DNA of 64,000 bases. Origin: Salarchaeum sp. JOR-1. Its GTDB lineage: Archaea > Halobacteriota > Halobacteria > Halobacteriales > Halobacteriaceae. Shown here piece by piece: positions 17,670-26,335 of the stretch; within the stretch, counting starts at the first letter, position 1, and each line of letters begins with the position of its first letter. Under the pieces are notes generated by a model. That model was not told where the DNA came from. It saw only the letters and a program-made list of their open reading frames with translations, and did not search any database. The stretch is from the NCBI RefSeq assembly GCF_007833275.1, contig NZ_CP042241.1, positions 186,001 to 250,000 of the forward strand, given 5' to 3'. The translations under genes and the position numbers were made by a program.

Positions 17670-18100
17670 CGCCCGACGACACCCGCCTGATGCTGGACGT
17701 GATGTGCGGCGACCTCGCGCGCCTCCTCCGGATGTGCGGGTACGACGCCGCGTACGCGCCCGAACGCGGCCTCCTCGAAGACCCAGACATCGCCGACGCC
17801 GCGCGCCGAGAGAACCGCGTGCTCGTCACCCGAGACACGGACTTCGCCGGGTCGTACGGCGAGAGCGTCCTCCTCGACAGCGTGGACACGGACGAACAGC
17901 TCGACGAACTCCGCGAGGCCGGTCTGGAACTCGAGCTCACCGACGGCGCGCGGTGCTCACAGTGCAACGGAAAGCTCGCGACGACCACCGAGCGCCCCGA
18001 CCACGCGCCCGACGGCGTCGAGCGGGTCTGGAAGTGCACGGACTGCGGGCAGTTCTACTGGCAGGGCAGTCACTGGCGGCGCGTCGAAGAACGGCTCTAG
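17666..18100 (+). CDS. Mut7-C RNase domain protein with zinc ribbon
   Basis: A 144-residue protein. The PIN-like Mut7-C domain is visible as LMLDVMCGDLARLLRMCGYDA and RVLVTRDTDFAGSYG, whose acidic residues are candidate catalytic positions. A C-terminal zinc ribbon CSQCNGKL...CTDCGQFYWQGSHW follows. The family is predicted to be a nuclease; activity is not established for haloarchaeal members. It is translationally coupled to polX (ATGA overlap) and converges with the DUF7139 gene, overlapping by 4 bp. Confidence 0.85.
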   Translation: MTPDDTRLMLDVMCGDLARLLRMCGYDAAYAPERGLLEDPDIADAARRENRVLVTRDTDFAGSYGESVLLDSVDTDEQLDELREAGLELELTDGARCSQCNGKLATTTERPDHAPDGVERVWKCTDCGQFYWQGSHWRRVEERL

Positions 18101-18942
18101 TTGTTCGGCGTCCACTCCGCGCACGCCTCCATGTCGTCCATGACGTCGTCGTGGAGGCCGCAGTAGGGCTTGAGGCCGTCGTCGGTGCGGACGTAGTCGA
18201 AGTGTTCGCAACTCCCGCAGTACTTGTCCTGGGGGTCGTCGAGCGGCGACGTGAGGTCGGTGGTCGCGCCCCCGTCGCTCGCCGACCCGGACGGCGACGC
18301 GTCCGGGGTCTGCGTCGGGCGGTCGTCGGCCGGCGTCTCCATGTCGCCGAACACGCCGACGCCGCCGAACGATCCGCCCGAGAGCGCTTCGCGCGCGGAG
18401 TCGAGTTGGTTCTCGGGAACCTCGACCGTCCGCGTCTCGCCGTCGCGCGTGACCGTCATCGTCACCGTGCCGCCGGGGTCGTTCCGCGTCTTGAACGTCG
18501 CGACCGCCGTGAACAGACACCAGAGCGTCGTCATCACGCCCACGGAGTAGACGACGACGAGCACGAACACGGCGGTGCTCGGAACGCCCGGACTCGAATA
18601 CCAGTTCTCGGGATACGTCGCCGCGAAGAGGAACACGCCGGCCGCGGCGAGCACCGCACCCCCGACTGCTGCCGCGCGCTGGAACCGGTTCGCGGGCAGC
18701 ACGGTGACGATGCCGACGAACACCGCGGGCAGTCCGAGGCCGACCAGAACACCCGCGAGTTCGCGCGCACCCACCACGGCCGCCATCGACGGGTTCTCGC
18801 CGAGCAGGAGCGGCGTCGTGCCCGCGAGGACGCCAACCACGACCATGAGCGCGCCGACGGCGAACACGGCCGTTCCCGCGTACACGCGACGGCGGCTCAC
18901 GTCCCCCGCCTGCCGCTCGTACGCGTCCGCGAGACTCGTCAT
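18097..18942 (-). CDS. Multi-pass membrane protein with C-terminal Cys-containing domain (DUF7139-like)
   Basis: A 281-residue protein starting MTSLADAYERQAGDVSRRRV. Five hydrophobic segments fill residues 20-160 (for example VYAGTAVFAVGALMVVVGVL and AVFVLVVVYSVGVMTTLWCL). A soluble tail follows, with an acidic Ser/Thr linker and a four-Cys motif, KYCGSCEHFDYV ... YCGLHDDVMDDMEACAEW. The family is haloarchaeal and uncharacterised. The Cys cluster may bind a metal. The longer upstream frame is antisense to DUF5789. Confidence 0.78.
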   Translation of the reverse strand: MTSLADAYERQAGDVSRRRVYAGTAVFAVGALMVVVGVLAGTTPLLLGENPSMAAVVGARELAGVLVGLGLPAVFVGIVTVLPANRFQRAAAVGGAVLAAAGVFLFAATYPENWYSSPGVPSTAVFVLVVVYSVGVMTTLWCLFTAVATFKTRNDPGGTVTMTVTRDGETRTVEVPENQLDSAREALSGGSFGGVGVFGDMETPADDRPTQTPDASPSGSASDGGATTDLTSPLDDPQDKYCGSCEHFDYVRTDDGLKPYCGLHDDVMDDMEACAEWTPNN

Positions 18943-19024
18943 GCGTGAGATATGCACGAGCAACACCAAAAGCACTGCGCCACCTTCCGAAAGAACTACC
19001 CACGCGTCCGCCGCAGAACCGGGT

Positions 19025-19312
19025 ATGGCTGACGACGAGGAAGACGAGGGGCCCGCGGTCGAACTCGGCGAGGGCGAACCCGTCGAGGGCGCGCCGCTCG
19101 CCCGCGTGTCCGCGCGGCTCACCTGGGGGTTGGAGAAGAGCGAAATCGCCCGCCGAGAGGGTGAAACCGCGATTCGGACGCCGGACGGCCCGCGCGAACT
19201 CGCGGGCGTCCTGGACGAGGTCGATTCGACGTACTTCTCCTCGCGCAACGACTTCGAGACCGCCGTTCGGGGCGTCGTCGGGACGGGCGTCGTGCCGACC
19301 ACAGAAGAGTAG
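19025..19312 (+). CDS. DUF5789 family protein
   Basis: A 95-residue acidic protein, MADDEEDEGPAVELGEGEPV, with conserved blocks ARVSARLTWGLEKSEIARRE, IRTPDGPRELAGVLDEV and TYFSSRNDFETAVRGVVGTG. It is a small haloarchaeal family without known function. The fold is probably a small alpha/beta domain. It starts at ATG 19025 in the GGGTATG context; 33 bp separate it from the DUF302 gene on the same strand. Confidence 0.8.
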   Translation: MADDEEDEGPAVELGEGEPVEGAPLARVSARLTWGLEKSEIARREGETAIRTPDGPRELAGVLDEVDSTYFSSRNDFETAVRGVVGTGVVPTTEE

Positions 19313-19345
19313 ACGCTTTTGCCGCTCGCGCCCGAACCACGGGGT

Positions 19346-19795
19346 ATGTCGCTTCCTATCGACCCGTCGCGCGTCGACCCCGCGGACATCGGCGAGGAAA
19401 CCGCGACCCTCCACATGGATCACGCGGACGCCGTCGAGCACGTCCGGGAGGCGTTCAGCGACGCCGGGTTCGGGTTCCCCGCGGAGTTCTCTCCCTCCGA
19501 GATGCTGAACGAGACGGTGGACGCCGACCGCGACCCCTACTACGTGCTCGGCGCGTGCAACCCCGCGATGGCCGACCGCGCGCTCGACGCGAGCGAGAAG
19601 AAAATCGGGGGACTGTTCCCGTGTAACGTCGTCGTCTGGCAGGAAGAACCGGGCGTCCAGCGGGTGTACCACGTCTCCATCATGCGCATCGCCCGGCTGG
19701 TCGGTATCGCGCCCGACGACGAGGACTGGGACGACATCGTCGCCGACACCGGCGAGTACGTCGAGGACGCGATGGCGAACCTAGAGGCCGAGTAG
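19346..19795 (+). CDS. DUF302 domain protein
   Basis: A 149-residue protein whose DUF302 core is VEHVREAFSDAGFGFPAEFS, YVLGACNPAMADRALDA and IGGLFPCNVVVWQEEPGVQR, followed by HVSIMRIARLVGI. DUF302 proteins are small alpha/beta domains, biochemically undefined, sometimes tied to redox or metal handling; the single CNPAMA cysteine is conserved in the family. Its last 15 bp overlap the convergent CPBP protease gene. Confidence 0.85.
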   Translation: MSLPIDPSRVDPADIGEETATLHMDHADAVEHVREAFSDAGFGFPAEFSPSEMLNETVDADRDPYYVLGACNPAMADRALDASEKKIGGLFPCNVVVWQEEPGVQRVYHVSIMRIARLVGIAPDDEDWDDIVADTGEYVEDAMANLEAE

Positions 19796-20557
19796 ACTCT
19801 GGGCCTCGGGCGCGTACGCCGTCGCGAGGTAGAGCATGGCGAACAGGAACGCGTCGTAGAGGCCGTGTGCGAGCGCGGGGACGACGAGGTTGTCGGTCTT
19901 CTCGTACGCGTATCCGAACGCGAGGCTCGGGAGGAACAGGACGGCGATGGTGACGAGTCCGGCCTGGAGGTCGCCGACGAGCGCGGTGATGTGGAGGGGA
20001 GCGAACGCACCGCTCGCGAGCAGGATGGCGGCGGGCGCGGAGAAGTGTTTCCGGAGCGTGCCCTGGATGACGCCGCGGAACAGCAGTTCCTCGCCGGGCC
20101 CGATGAGGAGGAGGGACGCGAGAATCAGGAGGGGGACGATTTCGGGGTTCGCGCTCGCAGTCTGGGCGGCGCTGTTGGACGCGGCTTCGAGGCCGAGCGT
20201 CTGGATGGCGAGGCCGGCGACGATGACGAGGGCGATGGTGCCGATGAACGTCAGAACGGTCTGTCCGACCTCCCGGAGCGACGGTACGGCGTAGTTCAGG
20301 AACGCTATGCCGAGGCCGCGGCGGTGGAGGTAGGTCAGCGAGACGAGGGGGAACGCGAGCCCCTGGAGCGCGATGAGGCTCATGCCGAGCGAGGCGACCG
20401 CGGATATCTCGCCGACCGTGGCGGTGTACGTGAGCGCGATAGCGGTGAGGAAGACGATACCCACGCCGAACGCGAGAACCGCGAGAGCGTACGTGAGGAT
20501 GACCGCGCGAGCGCGCGGACTCAACCCAAACCTGGAGGAGGGTTCTGCGGCGCTCAT
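19781..20557 (-). CDS. CPBP/CAAX-type intramembrane metalloprotease
   Basis: A 258-residue protein with seven or eight transmembrane segments. The catalytic EE-R motif is GPGEELLFRGVIQGTLRK near residue 152, with the later His motifs GAFAPLHITAL and VPALAHGLYDAFLF completing the metal site. The family cleaves or modifies membrane proteins; its target here is unknown. Its start overlaps the upstream small membrane gene by 4 bp (ATGA). Confidence 0.88.
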   Translation of the reverse strand: MSAAEPSSRFGLSPRARAVILTYALAVLAFGVGIVFLTAIALTYTATVGEISAVASLGMSLIALQGLAFPLVSLTYLHRRGLGIAFLNYAVPSLREVGQTVLTFIGTIALVIVAGLAIQTLGLEAASNSAAQTASANPEIVPLLILASLLLIGPGEELLFRGVIQGTLRKHFSAPAAILLASGAFAPLHITALVGDLQAGLVTIAVLFLPSLAFGYAYEKTDNLVVPALAHGLYDAFLFAMLYLATAYAPEAQSLLGL

Positions 20558-20775
20558 CGGTCGTCCTCTTCGTCGAGCCGCTGTTTGAGTTCTGCGACCT
20601 CGGCTTCGAGGTCGGCGATGCGCTCGTCGTCGTTCGAGGTTCGCGTGAGGAGGTACCAGCCACCGGCGACGAGGAGGGCGAACGGCACCACCATCAACAC
20701 GAGGAAGACCACGAGGGCGATGGCGAGCTCCATGCCACCGGGCAGTCCGTCAACGAACGCGGGGAGGGCGGTCAT
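20554..20775 (-). CDS. Small membrane protein with C-terminal coiled coil
   Basis: A 73-residue protein, MTALPAFVDGLPGGMELAIA. One or two transmembrane helices span residues 16-43 (FLVLMVVPFALLVAGGWYLL), and a heptad-patterned tail follows, ERIADLEAEVAELKQRLDEE. It is translationally coupled to the CPBP protease, so it may be an accessory subunit (inference). Start context GGGTATG. Confidence 0.75.
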   Translation of the reverse strand: MTALPAFVDGLPGGMELAIALVVFLVLMVVPFALLVAGGWYLLTRTSNDDERIADLEAEVAELKQRLDEEDDR

Positions 20776-20806
20776 ACCCGCGAGTACGTCGCGAGGGCTT
20801 GTAAAC

Positions 20807-22099
20807 CTACGAGAACGAGGAGAGGTCGGCCTGGACTCCCGAGATCATCGTGGACTTCCGGCGGAGCGCGTTCAGGCTGACGGGGAGGTGGGGCGTGATT
20901 TCGCGGACGGCGTCGTGGAAGGTCTCGGCCTCGCCGTGGTCGTCGGGCTGGTCGAGGTAGGAGGTGTCGGGGTCGAAGGCGTTGCGCACGCTCTCGCGGA
21001 CCTGCCAGACGCCGACGGGGGCCCAGTAGTCGTCGCTGACTTCGCGGAGGACGAGTGCTTTCGCCTGCCGGCCCCGGTCTCTGAGGTGTTCGAGGACGCC
21101 GAGGCGGGCGGCGTAGTACGCGCCCGCGGTCTCCTCGACGTAGCCGGTGCGGCCCTCGTAGCCCTCCGAGGCGCTCGCCATCCAGAGGTCGCCCTGGGGG
21201 TCGGGGTTCCAGATGCTTCCCGGGGACTTCATCTCGACCAGTTCGAACTCCCAGGTGCCGGGCGCGAGCACGACCCAGTACCGGTTCCCCATGTACTCGT
21301 TCACGTGGACTTCGACGGCGTCGATGCTGCGTTCGTCCCGAATCTGTCCGCGGAGGAACTGGCCGACGGTGTCGTCGACGGCCGTGATGGACCAGCGCGT
21401 GGGGACGAGCCGGCGGTTCTCGCCCTGCCCCAGTCCGCCGACGGAGAGCACGCGGTTGATGTCGTACACGTCGAGGCCACGGCGGTAGAGGTAGGTCATC
21501 GCGCCCTGCGCCTGCCAGTCGTCGTCTTCGAGCGTCTTCTCGACGGCGCGGGGGACGTGGGGGTTCTCGGCGAGGTCGGCGGATTCGGCGGTCGCGTTCG
21601 GGCCGGTTGGGGCGTTCGCGGCGGGGTTCGCGAACGCGTCCGGGTCGAACTGGGGCGTGTCGGAGAGACCGAGTTCGACGTTCACTGAGCGGTCGGCGAG
21701 CGCGACCTCGCGCTGCACGCCGACGAAGCCGTCCCAGACGTCGTCGACGTTCACGTCCGCGGAGCGCCGCGAGTTCAATAAGCCAGTCCGGTACTGGAGG
21801 ACGTTCTCGACGCCGAGTCCGCGGTCGTACCAGTTCCCGCTCGTCGCGAAGTTCTCGGCGTCCTCCTCGTCGCCCACGGGTGAGAGGATGCCCGCGGAGA
21901 CGTTCGGATACGAGGAGCGCCCGACGAACACCGACGGCGCGGTCGCGCCGTACAGCGAGTCCCCGGACTTCACCGACTCGAAGCGTTCCTTCGCGCCCTC
22001 GACGTAGTCCAGGATCTCGTAGGACTTCTCGCCCGCGAGCTGGCGGCGGCGCGCGTCCTCGTCGGGGGAGAGGTCATCGATGTACTCGTCGAGACGCAT
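20807..22099 (-). CDS. nreA: DNA repair protein NreA
   Basis: A 430-residue protein starting MRLDEYIDDLSPDEDARRRQ, matching the archaeal NreA family, for example FVGRSSYPNVSAGILSP near residue 58, GNWYDRGLGVENVLQYRTGL and YMGNRYWVVLAPGTWEFELVE. NreA proteins protect against DNA-damaging agents such as mitomycin C and bind the sliding clamp. The last residues contain QADLSSF, a PIP-box pattern (QxxLxxF) at the extreme C-terminus, the position expected for PCNA binding. The N-terminal zinc finger seen in some NreA proteins is absent. Confidence 0.92.
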   Translation of the reverse strand: MRLDEYIDDLSPDEDARRRQLAGEKSYEILDYVEGAKERFESVKSGDSLYGATAPSVFVGRSSYPNVSAGILSPVGDEEDAENFATSGNWYDRGLGVENVLQYRTGLLNSRRSADVNVDDVWDGFVGVQREVALADRSVNVELGLSDTPQFDPDAFANPAANAPTGPNATAESADLAENPHVPRAVEKTLEDDDWQAQGAMTYLYRRGLDVYDINRVLSVGGLGQGENRRLVPTRWSITAVDDTVGQFLRGQIRDERSIDAVEVHVNEYMGNRYWVVLAPGTWEFELVEMKSPGSIWNPDPQGDLWMASASEGYEGRTGYVEETAGAYYAARLGVLEHLRDRGRQAKALVLREVSDDYWAPVGVWQVRESVRNAFDPDTSYLDQPDDHGEAETFHDAVREITPHLPVSLNALRRKSTMISGVQADLSSFS

Positions 22100-22299
22100 C
22101 TATCGGTTCTTGGGCGCGCGCGTCCTTGAACGCTTCTCCCGGCCGACCGCTTCGAGTTCGAGATAGTCGCCCTATATATTCGAACGCGTCATATTTGGAC
22201 GTACGTATTCCTATATGCGCCTGTACTAGCACGAATAGTAGGTATTTTGCGGTATTCCACCAAAGAGCTAAGTCAATTCGTGGCATGTGTTAGCACGTA

Positions 22300-22443
22300 A
22301 TGAGAGTAACGCAACGCCTCGTCGACCGTGTCGCCGCAGTCAGTTCGCAGAACACCCTCGAATGCCCCGTCTGCGGCGCACGCTATCAGCGCGAACCGCT
22401 GAACTGCGCGGCCTGCGGGAACACGCAGTTCGACGGGACGTAG
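22300..22443 (+). CDS. Zinc-ribbon microprotein
   Basis: A 47-residue protein, MRVTQRLVDRVAAVSSQNTL, with a four-cysteine zinc ribbon at C22, C25, C36 and C39 (CPVC ... CAAC) and a basic amphipathic N-terminal helix. Such microproteins are abundant in haloarchaea; a few influence biofilm or swarming, most have no role assigned. It shares exact cysteine spacing with the microprotein at 22588 and lies in an AT-richer stretch. Confidence 0.75.
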   Translation: MRVTQRLVDRVAAVSSQNTLECPVCGARYQREPLNCAACGNTQFDGT

Positions 22444-22587
22444 GCGGGCGAACACCACCAGCGTCGGCGACGTCGCCCGCCGCGCTCGTGGCCGCGTCCT
22501 GTGGGCGTACGTAACCCACAATAGCACCCCATGCTAGTCCATAACAAGACTCTTTGTTCGGGCCGACGTGTCATCATTCGAGCCACG

Positions 22588-22734
22588 ATGGTCCTCCGTG
22601 ACGCGCTCAAACGACTGACCGGCCGGACGCGCGAGCACGAACAGCCCTACGAGTGCGGCGTGTGCGGCCTGACGTTCAAACGCCGGCGGGTCAACTGCCC
22701 CGCGTGCGGGAACACGAGCGTGAAGCGGCGCTAG
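22588..22734 (+). CDS. Zinc-ribbon microprotein (paralogue of the one at 22300)
   Basis: A 48-residue protein, MVLRDALKRLTGRTREHEQP, with C23, C26, C37 and C40 in YECGVC ... NCPACGNTSVKRR. The pattern C-x2-C-x10-C-x2-C is identical to its neighbour 144 bp upstream, and both have the local sequence NC-x-ACGNT, so the pair looks like a tandem duplication that has diverged. The C-terminus is strongly basic, which suggests nucleic acid binding (inference). Its stop overlaps the topA stop on the other strand. Confidence 0.75.
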   Translation: MVLRDALKRLTGRTREHEQPYECGVCGLTFKRRRVNCPACGNTSVKRR

Positions 22735-25217
22735 TCCGCCTTCGCCTGCCACTCCCGGACGCGGTCGGCCGACACGCCGTCCACCTCGTCGGCGAGCGCT
22801 TCTGGTTCCACGTCCGCGAGGTCGCCGACGGACGACACGCCCGCCGCCTCCAGCTTCTCCGCGGTCTTCGCGCCCACGCCGTCGAGCGCCTCCAGCCCGC
22901 GGGACTGCTGGCGCTCCTGGTACTCCGCGAAGTTACAGATGGGACAGCCGAGGTCCCACGGCTCCTCGCCCTCGTCGTGCACGACGAGCTTCGGGAGGCC
23001 GTGCTCGTCGCACGCCTCGTCCGTGATCTCGATGTCGCCGTGCCGCGGCAGCGGGAGCGAGTACTCGCAGTCCGGATACCGCGAACACCCCACCAGCCGG
23101 TTCCCGTTCCGCAGCGTCTTGATGCGGAGTTCGCCGCCGTGTTCCGTACCGCACTCCGGACACGGCCCGAGAACGGGTTCCTCGGCGTCGTCGGCTTCCT
23201 CGGCGCGGCAGAGCGGGCAGCCGTGAACGAACGTGTTCCGGCCGGCGAGCATCTTCACCTCGTGCAGGCCGTGGTCGTCGCACTCGGCGTCGAGGACGAC
23301 CGGTTCGCCCGTGTCCGGGAGCGGGAGCGTGAACTCGCAGTCCGGATAGCCGTCACAACCGACGAAGAACGAGCCCTGCCGGCTCTTCCGAACGAGGAGC
23401 GTCTCCCCGCAGTCGGGGCACGGCCCGAGCGTCTTGTCGGCTTTGAGGGACTCCCGGAGGTGTTCGCCGACCTCCTCTCTGGATTCCCCGAGCGAGTCGA
23501 AGATGCGGTCGAGGAGGTCGCGAGACTCCTGCGTGACCTCGTCGTAGGTCTTCTCGCCGGACGCGATAGCGGCCATGTCGGCTTCGAGTTCGGCCGTCAT
23601 CTCCTCGGAGACGAGCATGTCCGCGTACTCCTCGGCCGCCTCGACGACCGCCATCGCCAACCGCGTGGGCTTCGGCGGGTCGTCCTCGATGTACCCCCTA
23701 TCGTAGAGCTTCTCGATGGTGTTGTGGCGTGTGCTTTTCGTCCCGACCCCCAGAGACTCCATCGTCTCGATGAGTCGGGACTGACCGTACCGCCTGGGCG
23801 GCTGGGTCTGCTTCGCCTCGATGCGGGCGTCCGTCACCGCGAGCGTATCGCCCTCCTCGACGGCAGGCACGTGGTTCTCGTCCGTGCCGAAGTACGGGTA
23901 GACGGCGTGGTAGCCCTCCTCCAGGAGACGGCGGCCGTTCGCCTTCAGGCTCACGCTCTCACAGTCCGCGACGACGCGCAGGTGCTCCCAGCGCGCCGGG
24001 TCGGCGACCGTCGCGAAGAACCGCCGGACGACGAGTTCGTACACCTCCCACTCGTCCTCCGAGAGGTCGCCGCGTGCGGGCACGTCCTCGGTCGGATGGA
24101 TAGGCGGGTGGTCCGTCGTCTCCTCGTCGCCCTCCGTCGGCGTGATGTCGTCCGCGTCCAGCAGCGCCTCGGCGTCGTCCCCGAAGTGGGGGTTCGCGGA
24201 GAGCGTGTCCAGCAGTTCCGCGGGGTCGAGGTCGTCCGGATAGACCGTGTTATCAGTACGGGGATACGTGATGTAGCCCGCGGTGTAGAGGTCTTCCGCG
24301 ATGCTCATCGCGCGCCCCGCGGCGTACCCGAGACTGCTCGCCGCGCGGATGTACTGGGTCGTGTTGAACGGCGCCGGCGGGTCGTCCGTCCGCGTCCGCC
24401 GGTTCACCGACTCGACCACCGCGCTCGCCGCGTCCCGCAGCACGTCGAACGCGTCCTCCGCGTCGCTCTCGTTCCAGACGCGCTCGGCCTCGTTGCCGTC
24501 CTCGTCGAGGTAGAAGTACTGCGCCTCGAACGCCGTGTCGTCCTTCGCGAGGTCGGCGAACAGCTCCCAGTAGTCGTCCGGCTCGAACGCCTCTATCTCC
24601 CGTTCCTTGTCCACGATGAGCTTGAGCGTCGGCGTCTGCACCCTCCCAACCGAGATGAAGTCGCCGCCGGTCTGGCGGGCGGAGAGCGAGAGGAAGCGCG
24701 TGAGCGCCGCGCCCCAGACAAGGTCGATCGTCTGGCGGGCCTCGCCGGCGGCGGCGAGGTCGAAGTCGAGGTCGGCGGGGTCGGCGAACGCCGTCTTCAC
24801 CTCGTTCTCCGTGATGGACGAAAAGCGAACGCGCTTGATCGGCGCGTCCTCGTTCACCTCGCGGACGAGTTCGTAGGCCTCCTTCCCGATGAGTTCGCCC
24901 TCGCGGTCGTAGTCCGTCGCGATAACCACGTCGTCCGCGCGCTCCGCGAGCCGCTGGAGGACAGTCACGATGTCCTCCTTCGTCGCGGTCTTCGTCACGT
25001 CCGCGTGCACGAGTTCGGCGGGTTCCACGTCCCGCCAGTCCGAGTACTCCTCGGGGAAGTCCACGCCGACGACGTGCCCCGAGAGGCCGACGCAGCGCTT
25101 TCCGCCCCACTTGTAGACGTTCACGCCGGCGTCGCGCTCCGTCGACGCGCCGCCGTCGCTCAGGATGTCGGCGATGCGGCGGGCCGCGTTGTTCTTCTCG
25201 GTGATGATGAGTTCCAC
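22731..25217 (-). CDS. topA: DNA topoisomerase I (type IA)
   Basis: An 828-residue protein. The N-terminal TOPRIM domain has ELIITEKNNAARRIADIL and VVIATDYDREGELIGKEA; the active-site tyrosine lies in AGYITYPRTDNTVYP near residue 320. The C-terminal half has C4 zinc fingers (CPDCGETLLVRK ... GCDGYPDC; CPECGTEHGG ... GCSRYPDC) and ends in a helix-hairpin-helix (LEALDGVGAKTAEKLEAAG). It relaxes negative supercoils. The only plausible start is GTG 25215-25217. Confidence 0.95.
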   Translation of the reverse strand: MELIITEKNNAARRIADILSDGGASTERDAGVNVYKWGGKRCVGLSGHVVGVDFPEEYSDWRDVEPAELVHADVTKTATKEDIVTVLQRLAERADDVVIATDYDREGELIGKEAYELVREVNEDAPIKRVRFSSITENEVKTAFADPADLDFDLAAAGEARQTIDLVWGAALTRFLSLSARQTGGDFISVGRVQTPTLKLIVDKEREIEAFEPDDYWELFADLAKDDTAFEAQYFYLDEDGNEAERVWNESDAEDAFDVLRDAASAVVESVNRRTRTDDPPAPFNTTQYIRAASSLGYAAGRAMSIAEDLYTAGYITYPRTDNTVYPDDLDPAELLDTLSANPHFGDDAEALLDADDITPTEGDEETTDHPPIHPTEDVPARGDLSEDEWEVYELVVRRFFATVADPARWEHLRVVADCESVSLKANGRRLLEEGYHAVYPYFGTDENHVPAVEEGDTLAVTDARIEAKQTQPPRRYGQSRLIETMESLGVGTKSTRHNTIEKLYDRGYIEDDPPKPTRLAMAVVEAAEEYADMLVSEEMTAELEADMAAIASGEKTYDEVTQESRDLLDRIFDSLGESREEVGEHLRESLKADKTLGPCPDCGETLLVRKSRQGSFFVGCDGYPDCEFTLPLPDTGEPVVLDAECDDHGLHEVKMLAGRNTFVHGCPLCRAEEADDAEEPVLGPCPECGTEHGGELRIKTLRNGNRLVGCSRYPDCEYSLPLPRHGDIEITDEACDEHGLPKLVVHDEGEEPWDLGCPICNFAEYQERQQSRGLEALDGVGAKTAEKLEAAGVSSVGDLADVEPEALADEVDGVSADRVREWQAKAD

Positions 25218-25295
25218 TACTGTCGTCGGCTAGGCCGGAATCCCGCCTAAAGGTTTCGTCGCAAAACCTAACCGCGAGAGCGACGATTCACGCGT

Positions 25296-25667
25296 ATGCA
25301 CGTGTCTTCTCGGTGGTTCTCGCTCCTCGGCGGCTTCATCCTCGCGGGCGGCGTTCTCGGCCTGCTCTCGTCGACGGGGCTGGCGCGCGTCCAGTACGCC
25401 TTCCTCGCCGCCGGCGGCGTCCTCTTCATCGTCGGCGGCACCGAGAACCGCATCCGCGAACAGATCCCGTGGTACCAGCTCGTCGGACTGGGAGACATCG
25501 CGGTCGGCCTCGGCCTGGTGACGAGCGCGTTCGGCGACCCCTCGGGAACGGTGACGCTCACCCTCCAGACCACGCTCCTCGCCGCTGCCGGCGTCGCGCT
25601 CGCCGTCCTCGGCGCGGACTACTTCCTCGGCGGCGTGTACCTCGAAATCCCCGAGGAAGCGCCCTGA
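25296..25667 (+). CDS. Four-helix membrane protein, unknown function
   Basis: A 123-residue protein, MHVSSRWFSLLGGFILAGGV, with four transmembrane helices (about 8-26, 33-47, 59-76, 87-113). A short polar loop GGTENRIREQIPWYQL lies in the middle. I do not recognise the family; size and topology resemble many small haloarchaeal integral membrane proteins. It is divergent from topA. Confidence 0.7.
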   Translation: MHVSSRWFSLLGGFILAGGVLGLLSSTGLARVQYAFLAAGGVLFIVGGTENRIREQIPWYQLVGLGDIAVGLGLVTSAFGDPSGTVTLTLQTTLLAAAGVALAVLGADYFLGGVYLEIPEEAP

Positions 25668-25726
25668 GTCGGTCGGCGCCGCCGCTGTCGAAGGCCGTAT
25701 AGCCGCTCATCCCCTAGTGCCGGCCA

Positions 25727-26335
25727 ATGCAGGAAGTGGAAGCCGAGCGGTCGCTCCGCGAGGCGGTCGCGGCGAACCGCACGCCGACGCGCGACGTGGA
25801 TCCGCTGTTCGTGAACCGCTGGTCGGGGTACGCGATGACCGGTGAGCCAGTACCCGAGGAGGACTACCTGCCGGTGTTCGAGGCGGCGCGCTGGGCGCCG
25901 TCGTCGCGGAACACGCAGCCGTGGCGGTTCGCGTACGCCGACCGCCGCGACGACGAGTGGGAGACGTTCGTCTCGCTTCCGAACGACTGGAACCGCCAGT
26001 GGGCGGCAAACGCGGCCGCGCTCGTCGTGTTGTTCTCCGAGACGACCGACGAGAAGGGACGCGACCTCGCTTCGCACTCGTTCGACGCGGGCGCGGCGTG
26101 GGAGAACCTCGCGCTCGAAGCGACCCGCCGCGGCCTCGTCGCCCACCCGATGGGCGGCTTCGACCACGATGCCGCCGCGGAGAAACTGAACGCGCCCGAC
26201 GACTACGACGCCGAGGTGATGATCGCAATCGGCGAACCCGCGCCGACCGAGACGCTCCCCGAGGACATCCAGGACGGCGACGAGCCGAACGGTCGGAAGC
26301 CCCTCGACGAAATCGTCACCCGCGGCGGATTCTAG
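25727..26335 (+). CDS. Nitroreductase family FMN oxidoreductase
   Basis: A 202-residue protein with the nitroreductase fold: FVNRWSGYAMTGEPVPEEDY, FEAARWAPSSRNTQPWRF (FMN phosphate-binding R/S), AAALVVLFSE and AWENLALEATRRGLVAHPMG (second FMN-binding segment). It probably reduces an electrophilic substrate with NAD(P)H; the substrate is not deducible. It converges with the GNAT gene, overlapping by about 20 bp. Confidence 0.9.
   Translation: MQEVEAERSLREAVAANRTPTRDVDPLFVNRWSGYAMTGEPVPEEDYLPVFEAARWAPSSRNTQPWRFAYADRRDDEWETFVSLPNDWNRQWAANAAALVVLFSETTDEKGRDLASHSFDAGAAWENLALEATRRGLVAHPMGGFDHDAAAEKLNAPDDYDAEVMIAIGEPAPTETLPEDIQDGDEPNGRKPLDEIVTRGGF

Noticed and set aside
22653-25250. An 865-codon plus-strand open frame opposite topA
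   Set aside because: Topoisomerase I on the other strand has every catalytic motif in order; the plus frame has only Arg/Val/Glu-rich composition and no recognisable domain.
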